33,408 nt of DNA, from IMG/VR virus record IMGVR_UViG_3300020448_000019, positions 1-33,408 of that record, one strand, 5' to 3'. The stretch is from a virus. A program made the position numbers and the translations under genes. Below the pieces are notes generated by a model that was not told the DNA's origin, did not search any database, and saw only the letters and a program-made list of their open reading frames with translations. Below, piece after piece: positions 12,317 to 17,593 of this stretch (position 1 is its first letter; the number at the start of each line of letters is the position of its first letter).

Positions 12317-12522
12317 TGCCCGGACAGAATTTTATAAACGGCCCACCTAATCCACGTGGAGTAGAAAGAACCACACTAGATGGCAAAATACGCATAGAAG
12401 ATCAAAGTGATTTTTCCATATTAAAAATAATTGGAATCAAATTTTTAGTTGAAGATCCTAAAGCACCATTTGTATGGTTTGCTATCGCTATGTGTGTAAT
12501 ATTTTATGTTGCAGGTTTTTGA
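12313..12522 (+). CDS. small tail-anchored membrane protein
   Basis: The 69-residue protein has a polar N-terminus (PGQNFINGPPNPRGVERTT) and a hydrophobic C-terminal helix (PFVWFAIAMCVIFYVAGF) that could be a tail anchor. Two adjacent ATGs follow AGGAGGGA; the second, at 12316, has the better spacing. Its stop overlaps the next ATG. Function unknown. Confidence 0.55.
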   Translation: MMPGQNFINGPPNPRGVERTTLDGKIRIEDQSDFSILKIIGIKFLVEDPKAPFVWFAIAMCVIFYVAGF

Positions 12523-12674
12523 TGACTGTGAAACAACAAATAAAATTTTTGGAAAAAGAAATTAAAATTGTAAAAGAGAGATGGGAACCTCATACTTCTA
12601 AATCTTACCATAGTATTTGGCTATACCTGACAGACAGAATTAAAGAGTTGAAGAAAAAATTGGATAACGGTTGA
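12522..12674 (+). CDS. small coiled-coil protein
   Basis: The start at 12522 overlaps the previous TGA and gives 50 residues; an upstream start would fall inside the preceding gene. The product is highly charged and helical (QIKFLEKEIKIVKERW and LTDRIKELKKKL). It may form a coiled coil with another small protein of the unit. No function is recognised. Confidence 0.5.
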   Translation: MTVKQQIKFLEKEIKIVKERWEPHTSKSYHSIWLYLTDRIKELKKKLDNG

Positions 12675-12678
12675 CATA

Positions 12679-13377
12679 ATGACAACTTTTATATCCGCTC
12701 CTTTCGGAAACTATCTCAAATTTAAAAACGCCGTAAGTGTTACTGGAACTTGGACGTATAAACCAAGACCAGGACTATTTGGACAGGTCATTAAGACACT
12801 GCGATACACAAGAAATGGTTGGCGTAATAAAATCGGTCTTCGAAATCGTGGAATTGAATATGGAATACAAAAAACCAACTTCAATGAAGTATTAAGTATT
12901 GCAGCAATAGGTCAATATGATTGGATAAATCTGGAATCAATTGTACCAGAAACTCAAAATGTAGAACTTAATATTAGCTGTCCTAACTTAGATGTTCATC
13001 AAGATACTACTGATTTCAAAGGTTTTGATGCATGGCCAACAATTTATAGAAAGTGGTGTATCGTTAAGGTTCCACCAATGGCATCATACTCTTTATTAGA
13101 TAAGATCGTAAAGTTAGGATTTACACAGATTCATGCTAGCAATACTCTACCAACAGATAAGGGTGGATTGAGCGGAGCAATATTACTACCACATACTCGA
13201 AGAATTATTAAGTATCTAAAGAAAGAATATGATCATGTGGAAGTTATTGCTGGTGGCGGAATCAAAGAAGCATGGCATGCTGAATTTTATAAAGACTTAG
13301 GTGCAGATCACGTAAGCATCGGCACCGGTTGTTTTAATCCTCTGAAAACATGGAGAACTGTGAATGATATCGCCTAA
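12679..13377 (+). CDS. dihydroorotate dehydrogenase-like flavoprotein
   Basis: The 232-residue protein has a PyrD-type barrel pattern: AVSVTGTW, GLRNRGIEYG at 53-62, ELNISCPN at 96-103, IVKVPP with Lys130, IHASNT, GGLSG at 162-166, VIAGGGI at 189-195 and GADHVSIGTGCF at 208-219. These positions bind FMN and substrate in dihydroorotate dehydrogenases. The protein is shorter than typical class 1 or class 2 enzymes (about 310-340 residues), so parts of the barrel are trimmed. It may supply pyrimidine synthesis or act on a different substrate. It follows two membrane genes and precedes a glycosyltransferase, overlapping it by 14 bases. Confidence 0.75.
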   Translation: MTTFISAPFGNYLKFKNAVSVTGTWTYKPRPGLFGQVIKTLRYTRNGWRNKIGLRNRGIEYGIQKTNFNEVLSIAAIGQYDWINLESIVPETQNVELNISCPNLDVHQDTTDFKGFDAWPTIYRKWCIVKVPPMASYSLLDKIVKLGFTQIHASNTLPTDKGGLSGAILLPHTRRIIKYLKKEYDHVEVIAGGGIKEAWHAEFYKDLGADHVSIGTGCFNPLKTWRTVNDIA

Positions 13378-14242
13378 AAAGAAAAGAATCATTTTTACGA
13401 TTCACATATCACCTGAAAAGGTATCAAAATATTTTAATACTACAGAATTAAAAATGACTAATCTGGATCTATACGCTAGCACTTTACAAGTAAAACAAAA
13501 AGACTATGCTGAATCCTGTGGCGCGGACTATAGAATATATAAGTTTGGTGACAAGTTTATAGATTTTACTGAAAAGCTCTGGGAACTTAATATATTTGAA
13601 GAATACTATCAATCAATACAACACTACAAGATATACATCTTAGAAGAACTGACCAAAGAGTATGAGGAAGTACTTTACTTAGACTTAGATGTATGGCCTA
13701 ATAAATTTGTAAATATATTTGAAGAGATAGATGTAAGTGACGGAATAGCAATAAGAGGTTTTACAGATGATAAGCCTAAGGATATAGAATCTTTAAAAGA
13801 AGGCTGGCTTCATTACAAACCAATTCCTAGAAGTGTATCAACTAAAACAGCACTTATGAGATCTTTATGTAATGATAGTAAAATTGAATGTACATCAGAT
13901 GTTGTATTTAATACTGCTATTACTCTTGCAAATGAAGAGCATATGAATAAATTAAACTATTTTGGAGAGATAGAAGATACAAGAAATAAAATTAAAAAGT
14001 TAACAAACAATGATAAGTTTTTTGCAGACTACATCTATTGTATGTTTAGATTTAATAATGAATCTGTGTTTTCATATCTCATCTTTAAAAACAAAGTTGA
14101 GTGGCAATCACTAGATGAAAAGTGGCACTGGGTTTCGAATCATAGGAATCCAGATGAGTTATGTCCTGCGAATGTTAACTTAGCTCATATAATTAATAAA
14201 CAGTTCTCTAATATCATAGGACTAAAAGATAAGGAATACTAA
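13364..14242 (+). CDS. glycosyltransferase-like protein (GT-A fold, DxD motif)
   Basis: The 292-residue protein has the helix-strand sequence YKIYILEELTKEYEEVLYLD followed by LDVWPN, with Asp107 and Asp109 as a DxD motif after a hydrophobic strand. This is the usual metal- and nucleotide-sugar site of GT-A enzymes such as the GT8 and GT32 families. The conserved region with ...CTSDVVFNTAITLANEEH could form the acceptor side. No signal or membrane segment is seen. Its target could be host lipopolysaccharide, phage DNA or a virion protein. The presence of kdsA in the neighbouring unit makes surface sugar plausible, but this is inference. Confidence 0.7.
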   Translation: MISPKKKRIIFTIHISPEKVSKYFNTTELKMTNLDLYASTLQVKQKDYAESCGADYRIYKFGDKFIDFTEKLWELNIFEEYYQSIQHYKIYILEELTKEYEEVLYLDLDVWPNKFVNIFEEIDVSDGIAIRGFTDDKPKDIESLKEGWLHYKPIPRSVSTKTALMRSLCNDSKIECTSDVVFNTAITLANEEHMNKLNYFGEIEDTRNKIKKLTNNDKFFADYIYCMFRFNNESVFSYLIFKNKVEWQSLDEKWHWVSNHRNPDELCPANVNLAHIINKQFSNIIGLKDKEY

Positions 14243-14452
14243 ATGTTTGGATTAGATCCTTTAATGTCAACACTAATTTTAACTGGAGCTATATTTTATT
14301 GTGCCTATATGATAGGTCGAGGAGATAAAATAAAAGATCGTGATGAAATTATAAACACAACCATGGTCTATCTTTGTAAGAGTGGTTATGTTAAATGGCG
14401 TTATGATGAAAATGGGGAGATTGAAATGGTTCCCATTAACGAAAACCTGTAA
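14243..14452 (+). CDS. small membrane protein with C-terminal soluble part
   Basis: The 69-residue protein has an N-terminal hydrophobic helix (LMSTLILTGAIFYCAYMIG) and a soluble part (TTMVYLCKSGYVKWRYDENG, then EIEMVPIN) that looks like a small winged or beta unit. Similar short proteins are common in marine phages. Its stop codon falls inside the paired TGTNACA element at 14448, so it closes the P3 unit. Confidence 0.6.
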   Translation: MFGLDPLMSTLILTGAIFYCAYMIGRGDKIKDRDEIINTTMVYLCKSGYVKWRYDENGEIEMVPINENL

Positions 14453-14465
14453 CATTTTTGTCACA
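14448..14465 (+). promoter_or_regulatory. paired TGTNACA sites (possible operator)
   Basis: TGTAACA-TTTT-TGTCACA differs from the copy at 6387 by one base. It overlaps the TAA stop of the preceding gene. The two palindromes are 11 bases apart. The conserved place relative to the promoter suggests a shared regulator or a shared transcript feature. Confidence 0.45.
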
Positions 14466-14511
14466 GTTCGAATAAAAAAATAAAAAAAATGCATTTTATT
14501 GAAAATAATGG

Positions 14512-14540
14512 TGTACATTCCAGTTTATTTATGGTAGATT
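14512..14540 (+). promoter_or_regulatory. sigma70-like phage promoter (P4)
   Basis: The -35 box TGTACA with adjoining TTCC, the 17-base spacer ending in TTATGG and the -10 box TAGATT (14535-14540) match P2 closely. It lies 32 bases before the start of the ArdC-like gene. Confidence 0.75.
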
Positions 14541-14572
14541 AGTAGTATAAGGTAAATAAAAAAGGAATGAAA

Positions 14573-14845
14573 ATGATTAATTATGTAACAGGGAATGAGT
14601 ACTCAGGGTCTAACGCTAACACCCTTATGGCTCTAGGTTTTGGTGAAGGTGATGCCTTCGTAACTTTCAAGCAAGCTATCAAGCTTGATGGAATTTCTGG
14701 TAAGTCTCTTAAAGGTCTTAAGAAGTCTGCCTCTCTTATCAGGTTCGCAAAAGAACTTGACAAGGACACTGGAAAATGGGAGAAGAAACCAAGATACTTC
14801 TCAGTTTTTCACATTGATGCGGTTCTCGCTAGGAGAGCTGCATAA
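14573..14845 (+). CDS. ArdC-like N-terminal domain protein (possible antirestriction)
   Basis: Started at the ATG behind AAGGA the protein has 90 residues. The order VTGNEYSGSNANTLM, then DAFVTFKQAIKLDG, then GLKKSASLIRF and finally PRYFSVFHIDAV follows the N-terminal single-strand-DNA-binding domain of ArdC proteins (pattern NPVTGxxYxGxNxxxL, W[LM]TFKQA, G..G..., Y.VFN..Q). ArdC proteins protect incoming DNA from restriction. The C-terminal metallopeptidase domain of ArdC is absent. Being first behind a strong early-type promoter fits a defence-evasion role. Codons are less AT-biased than around it, as for P2's first gene. Family placement is from memory of the motif. Confidence 0.7.
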   Translation: MINYVTGNEYSGSNANTLMALGFGEGDAFVTFKQAIKLDGISGKSLKGLKKSASLIRFAKELDKDTGKWEKKPRYFSVFHIDAVLARRAA

Positions 14846-15219
14846 TGGATATAGTTGATGCAATTCATGGAATGACACTTCAGTCACCAAAAGTCGATGG
14901 ACTTAATGGTAAGAAATTATATCAGGTACATATGAGAGCAAGAGCTACTTACACGTATGTTGATCCAGTTTATGTCAGTGCTCATAATGATGAGGAAGCT
15001 TGGGAAAAAGCTTTAGATCTTGAAGCTGGAAAATTTCAAGTCAAGTCAGTTTCTCTTGAATGGATGGATGAAAAAGTTCTTGATGAAGAAAAGAAAGATA
15101 TCGCTGAAAGATTTCCAGAAGATGTACATCAGCGATCATACATTGTAACTGGTGATATTATGGAACAGAACCCTATGTATGCGGGATCTGAAGGTGAAAG
15201 AAAAGGAGGAAATAGATAA
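14845..15219 (+). CDS. unknown phage protein
   Basis: The 124-residue protein contains LYQVHMRARATYTYVDPVYV and SAHNDEEAWEKALDLEAGKF, a strand-helix arrangement, and an acidic C-terminal half. It lacks membrane or export segments. No family is recognised. It overlaps the neighbours by one base at each end and carries a strong GGAGG site for the next gene near its 3' end. Confidence 0.6.
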   Translation: MDIVDAIHGMTLQSPKVDGLNGKKLYQVHMRARATYTYVDPVYVSAHNDEEAWEKALDLEAGKFQVKSVSLEWMDEKVLDEEKKDIAERFPEDVHQRSYIVTGDIMEQNPMYAGSEGERKGGNR

Positions 15220-16334
15220 TGGCTAGAAAAAAGAAAGCATTTAGAAGTCGACCAAGGACTGGTATGGCTGCTGCTCCAACTAAATCATTCTCTGCATTTA
15301 GTGATTATGTTAGGTGTGAAGTTGAAAAGAAAGAAATCTCAGGTATCATTAAAGATTTCTTTAAGAAGACTCTTAATAAACCTGATCTAAAAATAGTTTC
15401 AGATACTCCTGACTGGTGGTATGGTTCTAAAACTATTCTTGCATCTACTGTTGCTTGGGAAACAATGGGTAATTCATTTCCTGATAACTGGAATCCTGAA
15501 AGAGTAAAAGCATCTTGCATTGAAGATGCAAAAGAATGGGCTGAAAGAAAGAGAAAAGAAAAAGCCAAAGAACAAGCTAATGGTCCTGTTCGGAGAAAGA
15601 AAAATCCTACTGAGATCATAGCCGAAAGAACTTCAGATTTTATTGGTGGCGTTGAAGAAGTACTTGACGACTATCATAATAAAACACATGAACAGGCAAT
15701 GGAATATTCTGTCTTTCATGAATTAAGACTAGCAGTTGCACCTAACTCTATGGCAAAGGCAGTATATGACTACTATACTCCTATATACGAAGAGATTAGA
15801 GAACTGGTAGAAGATAAAACTCCAGATCTAGTTGAAGCCTATGGCTACATGACTGTACCGCAGAGAAAGCAGTACATGGAGTTTATTAAACAAATAGTTG
15901 ATGATGCTGAAAAATACATGCAGAATAAAAAAGCAATGCGCAAAGTGCGTGTCAAGAAAGCACCAACAGCTCTCAAACAGGTCTCTAGGATTCAGTACGC
16001 TAAAGACTCTGTTGAATATAAGCTTACATCTATTAACCCTACACAGATCGTAGGAAATCATAGATTGTATACTTTCCATGTAAAGTATAAGAGGCTTACA
16101 GAACTTGTTAGTAACGGTAAAGGGTTTGAGATTAGTGGTAGTACTATTAAGAATTTTGATAGTGATCTGTCACGAACTATATCACTTAGAAAACCAGATG
16201 AGTTCTTACAAAAAGTTCTTAAGATGACTCCTACTCAAATCAATAAAGAGTGGGGTACTCTAACAACTAAAACAAATCCTGCTAACGGTAGGATAAACAA
16301 AGAAACTATTTTACTAAGGGTATTCGATAAATGA
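15219..16334 (+). CDS. unknown phage protein of 371 residues
   Basis: The protein has a very basic N-terminus (MARKKKAFRSRPRTGMAAAP), a helical middle with SDTPDWWYGSKTILASTVAW, and a C-terminal beta-looking half (YTFHVKYKRLTELVSNGKG). No catalytic motif is visible. It lies between the ArdC-like gene and the gp33-like gene near gp32. In T4 the helicase loader gp59 lies next to genes 32 and 33, but I see no sequence reason to call this gp59. The ribosome site is strong, so it is likely expressed well. Confidence 0.6.
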   Translation: MARKKKAFRSRPRTGMAAAPTKSFSAFSDYVRCEVEKKEISGIIKDFFKKTLNKPDLKIVSDTPDWWYGSKTILASTVAWETMGNSFPDNWNPERVKASCIEDAKEWAERKRKEKAKEQANGPVRRKKNPTEIIAERTSDFIGGVEEVLDDYHNKTHEQAMEYSVFHELRLAVAPNSMAKAVYDYYTPIYEEIRELVEDKTPDLVEAYGYMTVPQRKQYMEFIKQIVDDAEKYMQNKKAMRKVRVKKAPTALKQVSRIQYAKDSVEYKLTSINPTQIVGNHRLYTFHVKYKRLTELVSNGKGFEISGSTIKNFDSDLSRTISLRKPDEFLQKVLKMTPTQINKEWGTLTTKTNPANGRINKETILLRVFDK

Positions 16335-16567
16335 CAGAAAAGAAACCAGAATTTATGAACCGATCTAGGTTTACTAAATTAATTGAGGCTCAAATATTAG
16401 AGAAAAAACTCAGCTACATCGATGCAGTAGTTGAAGTCTGTGATCAAACAAGTATTGATCCAGAAGATGTGAAGAAGTTCATATCACCAGTTATAAAAGA
16501 GAAGATTGAAGCCGAGGCAATGAAATTAAATTATTTGCCGAAAGGAAATGAATTAACTTTTGAGTAA
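16331..16567 (+). CDS. 33: gp33-like late transcription coactivator
   Basis: The 78-residue protein contains KLSYIDAVVEVCDQTSIDPE, then VKKFISPVIKEKIEAEAMKL and NYLPKGNEL. The pattern YxDAxxxxCxxxxIxxExVxKxxSxxxKxKIxxEAxxLN is that of small gp33 proteins of T4-like phages, which bridge host RNA polymerase and the sliding clamp for late transcription. T4 gp33 is longer (112 residues). Position next to gene 32, as in T4, and the TATAAATA promoters in this window support the call. It overlaps the preceding gene by four bases. Confidence 0.7.
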   Translation: MTEKKPEFMNRSRFTKLIEAQILEKKLSYIDAVVEVCDQTSIDPEDVKKFISPVIKEKIEAEAMKLNYLPKGNELTFE

Positions 16568-16575
16568 CTTTTTTA

Positions 16576-16583
16576 TATAAATA
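16576..16583 (+). promoter_or_regulatory. T4-type late promoter TATAAATA
   Basis: A perfect TATAAATA lies in the short gap before gp32, two bases upstream of the -35 box of promoter P5. It would keep gp32 expressed late in infection, as in T4, where gene 32 also has late transcription. Confidence 0.7.
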
Positions 16584-16585
16584 GA

Positions 16586-16614
16586 TTTACATTACAGTGA
16601 TACTGTGGTATAAT
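16586..16614 (+). promoter_or_regulatory. sigma70-like phage promoter (P5)
   Basis: The -35 box TTTACA, a 17-base spacer ending in CTGTGG, and a perfect -10 box TATAAT (16609-16614) make this the strongest-looking member of the promoter set. It lies 47 bases upstream of gp32. Confidence 0.85.
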
Positions 16615-16660
16615 AATATTATAATTCAGCAAAACATTTCAGTTATACAAGGAGAAATAT

Positions 16661-17593
16661 ATGTCTTTTGCAAATCTTAAAAGGAACAAAGGTTCCATCG
16701 CTAAACTCGTCCAAGCTGCCGAAGCAGTAGGCGGTAACTCTCAACAAAAAAACTATAATGATGATAGGATGTGGAAGCCTACAGTGGATAAAGCAAATAA
16801 TGGTTATGCTGTTATTCGTTTTCTTCCGGCTAATGAAGGATCCGATCTTCCATGGAACAGGTATTGGGATCACGGTTTTAAAGGTCCTACTGGTAGATGG
16901 TATATCGAGAAATCTTTAACATCCATTGGTGGTAATGATCCTGTTGGAGAATTGAATAGTCGCTTATGGAATTCAGGTATTGAGTCTGATAAAGAAAAAG
17001 CTCGATCTCAAAAACGAAGAATGCATTACGTATCTAATATTCTAGTTGTGCAAGATCCAGGTAATCCTTCTAACGAAGGTAAAGTCTTTCTTTATCAGTA
17101 CGGTAAAAAAATCTTTGATAAACTTATGGATGCGATGCAACCAGAGTTTGAAGATGAAGCTCCACTCAATCCATTTGATTTTTGGGAAGGTGCAAACTTT
17201 AAACTAAAAATTCGTGATGTTGAAGGTTATCGTAACTATGATAAATCAGAGTTCGGTAGTCAAGAAGCATTATCTGATGATGATACTTATCTTGAAGGTA
17301 TCTACAATCAAATGCATGATATTGGAGAATTCACCGATCCAAAAAACTATAAAACATATGATGAGTTAAAGAATAAACTTGTCAGTGTTCTTGGAGAAGA
17401 TGCTCTAGGTGGTGCTCCAACTATGAGAGAAGAAACTAAACTAGGAAATAGTAGTCCTCCTCCAGCAATGAAAGAAGCGGCTGCTCCTGAATTAGATGAC
17501 GAGATTCCTGATTTTAGTGAAACTGCAGAACAAACATCTGCGAAAAAAGAAGACGATACAATGTCTTACTTTGCAAACTTAGTTAACGATTAA
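16661..17593 (+). CDS. 32: gp32 single-stranded DNA-binding protein
   Basis: The 310-residue protein aligns along its length with T4 gp32: a basic N-terminus (NLKRNKGSIAKL) in the place of the LAST motif for cooperative binding, then ANNGYAVIRFLP, DHGFKGPTGRWYIEK, SNILVVQDPGNPSNEGKVF, PFDFWEGANFKLKI and an acidic tail ending MSYFANLVND. It coats single-stranded DNA in replication, recombination and repair. His71 matches T4 His64, but the three zinc-binding cysteines of T4 (77, 87, 90) are absent and the protein has no cysteine at all. AGGAGA precedes the start, and early and late promoters lie just upstream. Its stop shares the bases TTAA with the stop of the convergent gene. Confidence 0.95.
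   Translation: MSFANLKRNKGSIAKLVQAAEAVGGNSQQKNYNDDRMWKPTVDKANNGYAVIRFLPANEGSDLPWNRYWDHGFKGPTGRWYIEKSLTSIGGNDPVGELNSRLWNSGIESDKEKARSQKRRMHYVSNILVVQDPGNPSNEGKVFLYQYGKKIFDKLMDAMQPEFEDEAPLNPFDFWEGANFKLKIRDVEGYRNYDKSEFGSQEALSDDDTYLEGIYNQMHDIGEFTDPKNYKTYDELKNKLVSVLGEDALGGAPTMREETKLGNSSPPPAMKEAAAPELDDEIPDFSETAEQTSAKKEDDTMSYFANLVND

Larger units (their letters stand above)
14448..14572 (+). repeat. duplicated intergenic promoter module, copy 2
   Basis: This is the second copy of the module at 6387-6513. The TGTNACA pair, the AAAAAAAATGCATTTTA tract (+34) and the -35 box (+64) are at the same distances as in copy 1, and the TAGATT box and AAGGAATGAAAAT leader are shared. In this copy the terminator arm is degenerate: only the palindrome AAAATGCATTTT remains instead of the long hairpin. 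Confidence 0.75.

Noticed and set aside
15305-15619. A 104-residue minus-strand frame opposite the 371-residue gene
   Set aside because: The protein is hydrophobic only because it mirrors Lys/Glu-rich coding sequence on the other strand. The plus frame is longer, fits its neighbours and has a strong ribosome site.
15219-16334. Assignment of the 371-residue gene as gp59
   Set aside because: The only support is its place near gp33 and gp32. Length and sequence do not resemble gp59.
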